Shown: piece by piece, positions 53,930 through 60,914 of the stretch
Layout of the letters: each line of letters starts with the position of its first letter
Numbering within the stretch: position 1 is the first letter of the stretch
Assembly: GCA_015233135.1 (NCBI GenBank)
Contig: JADFYH010000008.1
Span: 29,723 to 93,722 of the forward strand
DNA from: Deltaproteobacteria bacterium
Lineage (GTDB): Bacteria; UBA10199; JADFYH01
DNA length: 64,000 bases
Reading direction: 5' to 3'
Notes under the pieces: generated by a model
Told to the model about the DNA's origin: nothing
Databases searched by the model: none
The model's input: only the letters and a program-made list of their open reading frames with translations
Made by a program: the position numbers and the translations under genes

Positions 53930-54298
53930 GTGAAATCAATTCAAAAAACGAACCCCATTGCCTTGGCCCTTGCGCTGGTATTTACTCTGGGCATTTTCAG
54001 CCGTGTGGAGGCTAAACAAAACCTCACGGATGCTGAAAAACTTAGACAACAGCAATACGCCCCTCCTTCCACCAGCCCGGATTCTATCCAAATAGGAGTT
54101 CCTCAGGTTTACTACTACTATTCGACGCCTTATCCTACGGCGGTTTACGGTCCTTCTTACTATTCCCCCCCCTCTAGAAACAGGCCCGGCTTCTGGAACA
54201 ATAAATCGCCCATTCCTGGTCAATATGTTCCTTATTCCACAAGCCCTAGCTCTATTAGTATAGGGACCCCCACCTATTATTATCCTTATGGATATTAA
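53930..54298 (+). CDS. Small secreted Tyr/Pro/Ser-rich protein with an internal repeat
   Basis: The 122-residue product starts at GTG 53930, with AAAGGAG seven bases upstream, and has a signal peptide ending VEA-KQ. The mature part repeats a unit: STSPDSIQIGVPQVYYYYS and STSPSSISIGTPTYYYPYG, about 57 residues apart, with a Tyr/Pro-rich spacer. No cysteines. No family is recognised. A surface or matrix role is a guess from composition. Confidence 0.75.
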   Translation: MKSIQKTNPIALALALVFTLGIFSRVEAKQNLTDAEKLRQQQYAPPSTSPDSIQIGVPQVYYYYSTPYPTAVYGPSYYSPPSRNRPGFWNNKSPIPGQYVPYSTSPSSISIGTPTYYYPYGY

Positions 54299-54353
54299 CT
54301 TTCTACTTCCCCCTTCTTTCTTTATTCGAGGAGGGGAAACTCAAAAAAACTTT

Positions 54354-55094
54354 TCAATCCTTCTCACAGCTCCCCTGGTTACAAACCACCTCTTCAATCA
54401 AATCTTTTTCAGAATTCAAAAAGGAAAAAGTTTGAGTGTTTTTTTGTACATCTGAAACTACTGACAGACCGCCTTCAGCGTTGTGATACTCCCGAATAAC
54501 GCTTCCGTCTTCCCACTGGGTTTTTTTAAATTGCAGGCCTTGATCCTCCCCTTCTATATTTCTCCAAACCAATACCCCTCTACTGTCGAAGGAGCTTTCT
54601 TCTTTGAGAGTTTTGGAAAGGTAGGAAATGTTTTTTGAGCTGTCCTCATATTCAACTGTGTTGAGGCTTCCCCCTTCAGCGGTTTTTTCCTGGGTATTTT
54701 TGGTAATTTTAAGGCCTGTATTTTTTAAAGGATCCGTCGTTGCCTTTGAAACGATGGTATTTCCTAGTTTGGGGTTTTTGTATGCCAAAGGGGCCTTCTT
54801 TTTTGAGCTCCCTCCTAAATCATTTTCAATCAAACCCGAATCAATCCCCATTCCAGAGGTTTTTTTGCCATTCTGAAGGTTTATTTTTATGACATTATTC
54901 TTGAAATCTCTTAGGGAGAATTCCTTTCCCTTCCATTCCACCCTCACTTCAGACTCAAAATAAAGCTGTTTCACTCCATTTAAATCCCTAATCTGGCCCG
55001 GAACCCCTGTGTCTAAAGAATTTTCTTGGGCAAAACCTGAAAAAGTAAGCAACAAATTCAAAAAAAAGACGAGAATAAAGATGAAAGATTGCAT
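54354..55094 (-). CDS. Exported protein of unknown function
   Basis: The 246-residue product begins at ATG 55094 with AAGGGAG upstream and has a signal peptide (MQSFIFILVFFLNLLLTFSG). The mature protein is polar, with repeated strand-like pieces and a final CNQGSCEKD, a possible disulfide. A longer frame adds 12 residues upstream that would spoil the signal. It converges with the Tyr-rich gene and diverges from the next gene. No family is recognised. Confidence 0.7.
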   Translation of the reverse strand: MQSFIFILVFFLNLLLTFSGFAQENSLDTGVPGQIRDLNGVKQLYFESEVRVEWKGKEFSLRDFKNNVIKINLQNGKKTSGMGIDSGLIENDLGGSSKKKAPLAYKNPKLGNTIVSKATTDPLKNTGLKITKNTQEKTAEGGSLNTVEYEDSSKNISYLSKTLKEESSFDSRGVLVWRNIEGEDQGLQFKKTQWEDGSVIREYHNAEGGLSVVSDVQKNTQTFSFLNSEKDLIEEVVCNQGSCEKD

Positions 55095-55157
55095 ATTGTC
55101 TCCCTTGACCTTAAGCCTCCAAAGTGTCAAGTGAGTCTATAACCTCAGGAGTTTTCG

Positions 55158-56237
55158 ATGAAAAAAATAGCAAGTGTTTGCCTTTTTGGCTTTTTATTTT
55201 TATTTTCAACTCTTTCTATTGGTCAGGAATCGGCACCCACGGCAGCGCCGGCGGCTCAGCCCAGCGCTGCACCTGCTCCTTCAAATTCAGGTTCTACGAT
55301 TCCAGTGATTTCCATTGGTAACCAGGTAAAACCCATGCCGGTGAAAGATAAAGAAAGTTCCAAGCCCAAAGTAAAACCAGAAGCCAAGCCTGAGGCTAAA
55401 CCAGAGGCCAAAGAAGTCAAAAATGAGAAAGGTGAAAAATCGGAAAAACCTGCTAAAAAGGCTGTTTCTCAAAATCCCAAACCTGCTCGCGTTGAAGAGG
55501 CCAAAAGCATCCTTCTGGAATCCAAACAGTTGGTGCATTCACGAGTTTCCCAAGTGGGGGAGACGGTGCTGTTTACAACGCTCGATAACCCTTCCGATAA
55601 AGGATCTTCGCCCTTTTCCAAGGGTAGCTTAATTACCGCCAAGATTGTCGAAATTGAAAAAATGAAGAAAGACCAGCCCGGCTTTATCAAACTGAGTTCG
55701 GATATCCTGGGAGGCCCTATCGAAATCAATCGGGAAAAAAATAGCGACAATTGGGGAGGAAAAGAAGTCTTTATCCCCGTCGGCATCCACAAGACTATAG
55801 TCTTAAGTAAAAAACTGGGTGGGAAAGTCCTCCCTAAAAGCTCTAAACCCAAAGCCCAAAAAGCCGTCTTTGGCGCCTCTGCCGAACTGGACACCCCTAA
55901 CATTGTAGTAAAATTAGGCGATTTAAAGTATCCCACCAAAGTTGAGGTCACCTTTGAGCCTGCCAGTGGTTTTACGGTTGAGGAGATCAAACAAGATTCC
56001 CTAAAACTGGTCCGCATAAACGACTTCGCCCTTCTGAACCCCATAGAACCAAATTTTGATAAAATTAAAGTTGCGGATCACAACAAAAATGGGATAAAAG
56101 ACATAAAGTATTTGTTCTCTGGATGGGATCTCATCAAGTTCCTTCCTCAGGGAGGATCGAAGTTGTTTTTCGCCGCTCAGACCAAAGGTGGCAAAAGCAT
56201 CGAGGCAGTTGGAACAGTCAATTTAGAATACAAATAG
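55158..56237 (+). CDS. Exported protein with Pro/Ala/Lys/Glu-rich linker, unknown function
   Basis: The 359-residue protein has a signal peptide (MKKIASVCLFGFLFLFSTLS), an Ala/Pro-rich stretch, a linker with three KPEA units (KPKVKPEAKPEAKPEAKEVK, about 72-91) and a C-terminal domain (about 115-359) that looks beta-rich. The region TPNIVVKLGDLKYPTKVEVT and the DHNKNGIKDIKY calcium-loop-like end are notable. No family is recognised. A terminator follows at 56275. Confidence 0.75.
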   Translation: MKKIASVCLFGFLFLFSTLSIGQESAPTAAPAAQPSAAPAPSNSGSTIPVISIGNQVKPMPVKDKESSKPKVKPEAKPEAKPEAKEVKNEKGEKSEKPAKKAVSQNPKPARVEEAKSILLESKQLVHSRVSQVGETVLFTTLDNPSDKGSSPFSKGSLITAKIVEIEKMKKDQPGFIKLSSDILGGPIEINREKNSDNWGGKEVFIPVGIHKTIVLSKKLGGKVLPKSSKPKAQKAVFGASAELDTPNIVVKLGDLKYPTKVEVTFEPASGFTVEEIKQDSLKLVRINDFALLNPIEPNFDKIKVADHNKNGIKDIKYLFSGWDLIKFLPQGGSKLFFAAQTKGGKSIEAVGTVNLEYK

Positions 56238-56274
56238 GAAGTTATCTAAAAGTTCCTTCCTGACCCCATAAAGA

Positions 56275-56311
56275 GGGGGCGACCAATCCCCAAAGTCGCT
56301 CCCTTTTTTTT
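56275..56311 (+). terminator. Rho-independent terminator
   Basis: GGGGGCGAC (56275-56283) pairs with GTCGCTCCC (56295-56303), one G-T pair, and is followed by eight Ts. Confidence 0.85.
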
Positions 56312-56375
56312 ATCCTCAAACCCTTCTTAGAAAAAAACCGTTGGCCCTCGATAAAATGGGCTTTCGCTCATTATT

Positions 56376-56392
56376 GAATTGTGTTACAATTC
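56376..56392 (+). promoter_or_regulatory. Palindrome over a candidate -10 box upstream of the delta-60 gene
   Basis: GAATTGT (56376-56382) and ACAATTC (56386-56392) are perfect inverted copies; TACAAT at 56385-56390 is a good -10 box. A transcript from about 56397 would have a leader of about 70 bases with two small stems (ATGCA/TGCAT at 56413-56429, ACCGG/CCGGT at 56438-56454) before AGGAG and the ATG. No known riboswitch is recognised. Confidence 0.4.
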
Positions 56393-56469
56393 CGAACACT
56401 GCACCCAAACGGATGCATTTCATCTGCATACTAACCCACCGGTTTTGACCCGGTACACAGGAGACTTCA

Positions 56470-58029
56470 ATGATGAATAGATTATGGAGAAACTCTCTCA
56501 AAATTTCTTTTTTAATCATTCCCATTTTTCTTTTTTTTGTAGGTCAGCCCTTGCAAGCCACACCCAGTGATTTTGATACCAGCTTTGGCCCTACTCATAA
56601 TGGGAAAGTTACTACGGGTTTTACCGCAGCTGATGGCAGTTCCATTAATGATGGAATCGAAGCGATTGCCGTCCAACCCGCCGACGGGAAAATTATTGTG
56701 GCAGGAGAAAGCGGTGATACTACCAGTCTTACAGCAAGTAGTGCGCTTGCTTTAGCGAGGTATAATCCCGACGGGAGTTTGGACACCACTTTTAGTGGGG
56801 GCACAATAAGATTGGACGCTTTTAACTCTACTCCTCTCACTGGGATTAACACGGTTAAGGGAATAGCCTTCCAGGGCAGTAATATCATTCTGGGGGTGGC
56901 AACAGGGAATATTTCTGCAAGCCTTACTGGAAATTGCGGAATTGTCCGGCTACTTTCCAATGGAAGTGTAGATACCGGTTTCGGAAGCGGTGGATTAGCT
57001 ACGGCGGCAGGAAGTAGCAATTTTTGTAATGCAATGGCCGTGCAAGGGGATGGGAAGATTGTATTGGGAGGATTTACAGTAGTGGGTGGATCCGCATTTG
57101 ATTCCATTTTGATTCGATTTACAAGGGACGGGCTTCCTGATTCTAGCTTCGGTAGTGGTAGTACAGGAGTCGTTGTCAATGATTTTGGCGGTAATGACAT
57201 GATTAGCGCCGTCGCCGTCCAACCGGATATAACAGGAGAAAAAATTGTCGTGGCGGGAGCGGCCAAAAATGCAACAAGTACTGATCTTGATTTCCTGCTT
57301 GCACGTTTTAACGAAACAAATGGAAGTCTCGATACCAGCTTTGGTTCTGCTGGAGTAGTAAAAACAGATTTTTCTTCTGCGATTCATCCTAATTCCACCG
57401 ACCATGCTTTTGCATTGGCTCTCAAATCGGATGAAAGTATCTTGGCAGGAGGGGCGTCAACCTCTGGAGCTGTCTCTTCTGTCTTCGCCTTGGCTTTTTA
57501 TGATAAAAATGGTGCCCCACTGCATACCCCCACAACGAGTATTTCCGGTTTGAATGATGGGATTAGCAGCTTGCTCATTCAATCCGATAACAAAATTGTC
57601 GCGGGGGGTTACAGTGGCCCTTTGGCGGCTCCACAAGCCGTTCTTGCCCGCTACAATTCTGATGGAACACTGGACCCTCTTTTTGGAACCACAGGCTCAG
57701 TGACAAACTTATTTGGAGGAAGCCATGATGTTTTGAAGGCGCTTGCCATTCAGGGCGATGGTAAAATTCTCGCGGCGGGGGCCATGACGGCAGGATCCAA
57801 TGAAGACTTTGCTTTAGTGCGTCTGATGGGAAGTGCAACTGGCCCAGATCTCGGTGGCCCTCCTAGCCCAGCTGGCGGTGCTGCTCCTTCTTCTAGGGGA
57901 GGTTGTAGCTTAGGCATTTCAAATGCAGATCAACCAATTTCAGTAACTTCTCTTGGGATCATTTTAAATATGGTGTTCTTCTTGGTTTTAAGATCGTTCT
58001 CGAAAAGAGCTCACTCCACTTCATATTGA
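56470..58029 (+). CDS. Delta-60 repeat protein with a C-terminal sorting-like signal
   Basis: The 519-residue exported protein has a signal peptide and at least five delta-60 repeats (LARYNPDGSLDTTFSG, IVRLLSNGSVDTGFGS, LIRFTRDGLPDSSFGS, LARFNETNGSLDTSFGS, LARYNSDGTLDPLFGT), each about 55-60 residues and predicted as a beta-propeller. The C-terminus is a Pro/Ala/Gly linker, GGCSLG, a hydrophobic segment and KRA, like CTERM-type sorting tripartite tails. AGGAG precedes ATG 56470. The 3' end overlaps the CDF gene by 19 bases. Confidence 0.85.
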   Translation: MMNRLWRNSLKISFLIIPIFLFFVGQPLQATPSDFDTSFGPTHNGKVTTGFTAADGSSINDGIEAIAVQPADGKIIVAGESGDTTSLTASSALALARYNPDGSLDTTFSGGTIRLDAFNSTPLTGINTVKGIAFQGSNIILGVATGNISASLTGNCGIVRLLSNGSVDTGFGSGGLATAAGSSNFCNAMAVQGDGKIVLGGFTVVGGSAFDSILIRFTRDGLPDSSFGSGSTGVVVNDFGGNDMISAVAVQPDITGEKIVVAGAAKNATSTDLDFLLARFNETNGSLDTSFGSAGVVKTDFSSAIHPNSTDHAFALALKSDESILAGGASTSGAVSSVFALAFYDKNGAPLHTPTTSISGLNDGISSLLIQSDNKIVAGGYSGPLAAPQAVLARYNSDGTLDPLFGTTGSVTNLFGGSHDVLKALAIQGDGKILAAGAMTAGSNEDFALVRLMGSATGPDLGGPPSPAGGAAPSSRGGCSLGISNADQPISVTSLGIILNMVFFLVLRSFSKRAHSTSY

Positions 58030-58913
58030 AAATTCACATGTTCAATGTGATACTGCCTCGAGAGAAAAGCGCTGATCTGCTCGGTTGTTTTCATGGTCTC
58101 TGACACCTGCACATCTTGCACTTGAAGGTGTGCCGTGAGGGCGTACATCTGTGAGGTGATTTCCCAAACGTGAATGTCATGCAGGCCTCTCACCTGAGAA
58201 AATTGCTTTAAAATTTCTTTCTTCATTTTTTCTACAGAAATATGTTTCGGCGTTGATTCCATCAACACATGAATGGAATCCAGAACAATTTTGGCGGCCC
58301 AATAAAAGATGAGGGCTGAAATGAGTAGCGACAGCAAAGAATCGATCCAGAACCATCCCGTAAAATAAATAAGCAGGGCTCCCAGCACCACTCCTACTGA
58401 ACTCAAGGCATCGGAAAGCACATGCAGAAAGGCCCCTTTTAAATTCATATTCTTGTCTTTGACGGCATGCAGCCAATAGGCACTCAGTAAGTTGATGAGT
58501 AGCCCAAAGCCTCCAATACTGATCATCCAGGTCAAAACGACGGTTTGAGGATGCTTCCAACGGTCCCAGGCTTCCAGGGCAATCCACAGGGCAATTCCCA
58601 GCAACAAACTACCATTGAGCAAGGCCACTAATACTTCAGCCCGATAATATCCAAAGCTTTTTTCGAAATTTTCAGGTTTCAAAGAAATCTTGATGGCCAC
58701 ATAATTCAAGGCCAAACTCAGCACATCGGTAAGCATGTGTGCCGCATCCGAAACCAGGGCCAGAGAATGAGAAAGGGTTCCTCCCACGAATTCGAGCAAC
58801 ATCATCGAAAAAGCGAGGATCAGACTTTTTTTGAGTGAACTTTGTTCGCTGGAATGAGAGTGCACAGGATGAGGATGAAGATGGGTTTGCTTTGGCTTGT
58901 GCGTTGGATGCAT
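58011..58913 (-). CDS. Cation diffusion facilitator (CzcD/ZitB-like) metal exporter
   Basis: The 300-residue protein has a His-rich N-terminus (HPTHKPKQTHLHPHPVHSH), six membrane segments and the paired metal sites H-x3-D in SDAAHMLTDVLSL and HVLSDALSSVG, then a C-terminal domain (GLHDIHVWEITSQMYALTAH). It exports Zn, Co or Cd from the cytoplasm using the proton gradient. The specificity cannot be read. It is divergent from the PDZ gene. Confidence 0.95.
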   Translation of the reverse strand: MHPTHKPKQTHLHPHPVHSHSSEQSSLKKSLILAFSMMLLEFVGGTLSHSLALVSDAAHMLTDVLSLALNYVAIKISLKPENFEKSFGYYRAEVLVALLNGSLLLGIALWIALEAWDRWKHPQTVVLTWMISIGGFGLLINLLSAYWLHAVKDKNMNLKGAFLHVLSDALSSVGVVLGALLIYFTGWFWIDSLLSLLISALIFYWAAKIVLDSIHVLMESTPKHISVEKMKKEILKQFSQVRGLHDIHVWEITSQMYALTAHLQVQDVQVSETMKTTEQISAFLSRQYHIEHVNFQYEVE

Positions 58914-58922
58914 AATCGGTTT

Positions 58923-59504
58923 ATGCTAGGAAAAATTTTAAAAATAAAGCCCTTTATTGTTTTGCTGACCTTTCTTGCTTTTTTGTATTCGACACAAAAG
59001 CTGAGGGCGCAGGCCAGCACCGGTGGCATTGGGGTGATTTTAGAACATCTACCGGATAAAAAAATCCATCGCATTCGCGCCGTCTTTAAAGAATCCCCCG
59101 CAGCGCGCGCCAGAATAGTGGCCGGGGAAGAAATCGTGAGTGTGGATGGAAGCAGCACGCAGGGCATGAGTTTCGAGGAGTTGGGAAAGAAGATCAAAGG
59201 GGCGATTGGAAGCTCTGTGAGCCTTGAATTGAAAGATCCCAAGACCCAAAGCCTCCGAAAAGTGCAACTGATTCGCAGCTCCTCCCAAAACGTCTCACCT
59301 CTGATTGTGAAAGACACTCCACCGCTTCCTTCAACCAACAACGCAAACGCCTTGACTGATCAAGAACGCGAAGAAGTGAAAAACATCATTCGCAAACTCA
59401 CGACCCAAGAACAAAAAAATAGAATGAATGATCTTTTGTTGGAATTCAAAAATGGAAAACTCATCAAGGGCGATTTTCTGCAGATTCTTCGGAAGACGTT
59501 TTGA
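58923..59504 (+). CDS. Exported PDZ-domain protein
   Basis: The 193-residue product has a signal peptide (MLGKILKIKPFIVLLTFLAF), a single PDZ domain (about 30-115: GGIGVILEHLP, SPAARARIVAGEEIVSVDG and SVSLELKDPKT) and a charged C-terminal helix. No protease domain is present, so it is a scaffold or substrate adaptor in the periplasm. ATG 58923 is used because the frame upstream overlaps the CDF gene and has no signal peptide. Confidence 0.8.
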   Translation: MLGKILKIKPFIVLLTFLAFLYSTQKLRAQASTGGIGVILEHLPDKKIHRIRAVFKESPAARARIVAGEEIVSVDGSSTQGMSFEELGKKIKGAIGSSVSLELKDPKTQSLRKVQLIRSSSQNVSPLIVKDTPPLPSTNNANALTDQEREEVKNIIRKLTTQEQKNRMNDLLLEFKNGKLIKGDFLQILRKTF

Positions 59505-59530
59505 GGAAACAACAAAACAATATAATCCTA

Positions 59531-59568
59531 TTGATATTAATATTATTATTTAGTTATTGTATACAATA
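59531..59568 (+). promoter_or_regulatory. Candidate promoter and operator of the first MazEF-type module
   Basis: TTGATA (59531-59536) and TATTGT (59555-59560), 18 bases apart. The 14-base perfect palindrome TATTGTATACAATA (59555-59568) covers the -10 box and ends at the first base of the ATG (59568), so the mRNA would be leaderless and the antitoxin could repress it there. Confidence 0.55.
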
Positions 59569-59801
59569 TGAAAACATTATCTATTACCGTAGACGACTAT
59601 CTCGTAAAAGACTTAGACCAGAGCATTCGCGAAAATGCACTTTCAGGGCGATCCGAAGCCATAAGAGAGGCAATTAAATATTGGTTGGCAAGACGAATGC
59701 TTCGGAAAAAAATTCAAAAAGAAATTGAAGGCTATAAGAAAAAGCCCGTAAAAAATGAAGAATTTGAGATTTTTAACAAAACCCAGGAGTGGCCAGAATG
59801 A
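59568..59801 (+). CDS. Ribbon-helix-helix antitoxin of the first MazEF-type module
   Basis: The 77-residue product reads TLSITVDDYLVKDLDQSIRE, then GRSEAIREAIKYWLARR, a CopG-like ribbon-helix-helix DNA-binding domain, followed by a basic tail that would block the toxin. There is no Shine-Dalgarno sequence before ATG 59568. It overlaps the MazF-like gene by four bases (ATGA). Confidence 0.88.
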   Translation: MKTLSITVDDYLVKDLDQSIRENALSGRSEAIREAIKYWLARRMLRKKIQKEIEGYKKKPVKNEEFEIFNKTQEWPE

Positions 59802-60115
59802 ACCGCGGAGAAATTTGGTTTTTTGAATTTAAAAAACCCGACAAACCTAGGCCTGTCCTTATTTTAACCCGGCAGGAAACCCTTCCTTACCTGAACACGG
59901 TAACCATTGCACCCATCACACGCACTATTCGAGGAGTTCCCAGCGAAATAATGCTTGGCCCCAAAGAAGGCTTGAAAGAGCCTTGCGTTGCCAATCTTCA
60001 CCACTTAAACACCGTATCAAAAGCCGATTTGAAAAAATTTGTCGGAAGCCTCTCTGATGAAAAAATGAATGAGCTAAAAGAAGCTTTGCTTTTTGCATTG
60101 GGATTTAACGATTAA
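59798..60115 (+). CDS. MazF/PemK-family ribonuclease toxin (first module)
   Basis: The 105-residue product has MNRGEIWFFEFKKPDKPRPV, LILTRQETLPYLNTVTIAPI, TRTIRGVPSEIML and VANLHHLNTVSKADL, the MazF/PemK barrel. It would cut mRNA at short sequences. ATG 59798 has AGGAG eight bases upstream and overlaps the antitoxin stop. Its stop is four bases from the stop of the second module's toxin. Confidence 0.92.
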   Translation: MNRGEIWFFEFKKPDKPRPVLILTRQETLPYLNTVTIAPITRTIRGVPSEIMLGPKEGLKEPCVANLHHLNTVSKADLKKFVGSLSDEKMNELKEALLFALGFND

Positions 60116-60119
60116 CAGC

Positions 60120-60449
60120 TCACTCAAGATTCAACGCAATTTTTAAAGCAAAATCCAGGTCTTCTATTTTTTCTTCGGAGAGTGCCCCAATATAATCGGT
60201 AAGCAGCGATTTTGGTAAGCTAATCAGTTCATCGCAATGAATAGAACTTTCGTGTTTTAAACCCTCCTGAACCCCAACCAAAACCTGTGTAGAAAGCCCA
60301 TCATGCTTGGAATAAATTGGCGCACAAACAAGAGTTGAAAATTGGGAATGAATCAGAGTGGGACGACTGACAATCACAAAAACCCTAAATTTTTTAGGAT
60401 CCTGCTTACTGGGCTTAAAAACTCGGAATAAATCTCCTCTTTTCACCAC
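60120..60449 (-). CDS. MazF/PemK-family toxin (second module, opposite strand)
   Basis: The 109-residue protein has [57 protein letters not shown] and [16 protein letters not shown], a MazF/PemK-type fold diverged from the first toxin. It begins at GTG 60449 or 60446, overlapping the antitoxin stop. The two toxins end tail to tail. Confidence 0.88.
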   Translation of the reverse strand: MVKRGDLFRVFKPSKQDPKKFRVFVIVSRPTLIHSQFSTLVCAPIYSKHDGLSTQVLVGVQEGLKHESSIHCDELISLPKSLLTDYIGALSEEKIEDLDFALKIALNLE

Positions 60450-60673
60450 GTCACCTGATAGCCTAAAACGTCCTCGGCTTCTTCATTGAGGCGCTTGGAA
60501 TTTTGATTTAAAATTTTCAAATCGGATTCCTCTCTTTTTTTCTTTTTAGACGAAGCAATAAATTGTTGCAGAGCTTGTTCAATAAGATCGGATCGATTTT
60601 TAAATCCTTTACTCATCTGATCGAGGGAATCCAGGGTATCTTCCGAAAGAGTGATAGAAGTCTTTACTTTCAT
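60443..60673 (-). CDS. Ribbon-helix-helix antitoxin of the second MazEF-type module
   Basis: The 76-residue product begins [20 protein letters not shown] and continues [20 protein letters not shown], a ribbon-helix-helix fold with an acidic/basic tail ending YQVTW. ATG 60673 matches the fold start; the upstream frame is longer but lacks sense. A candidate promoter lies at 60681-60709. Confidence 0.85.
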   Translation of the reverse strand: MKVKTSITLSEDTLDSLDQMSKGFKNRSDLIEQALQQFIASSKKKKREESDLKILNQNSKRLNEEAEDVLGYQVTW

Positions 60674-60680
60674 ACCAGCA

Positions 60681-60709
60681 AAAGTATTCTTTGTTGCGGT
60701 ATAAATCAA
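60681..60709 (-). promoter_or_regulatory. Candidate promoter of the second MazEF-type module
   Basis: On the minus strand TTGATT (60709-60704), 17 bases and TACTTT (60686-60681), seven bases before the ATG at 60673. The -10 box is weak. A leaderless mRNA is again implied. Confidence 0.35.
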
Positions 60710-60914
60710 GAGTTTTTCTCTTAATCGTAATTAAAGGTTTTAAATCCTTTACACCTCTTAACAAACCCAACAAACGACCGCCTATTAAGCACTTGCTGCC
60801 ACCTCTCTATATAAATTTTACTTTCACAAATCTCTGCAAAATGAGAAACTTTAACACTCGGGCTTTTCGATAACTAATCTAGGACGGAATAAAAAACTTT
60901 TTTTAGGGGGTACC

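Noticed and set aside
56397..56470. Cyclic-di-GMP or cobalamin riboswitch in the delta-60 leader
   Set aside because: The leader is too short and lacks the conserved core sequences of those classes; only two small stems are visible.
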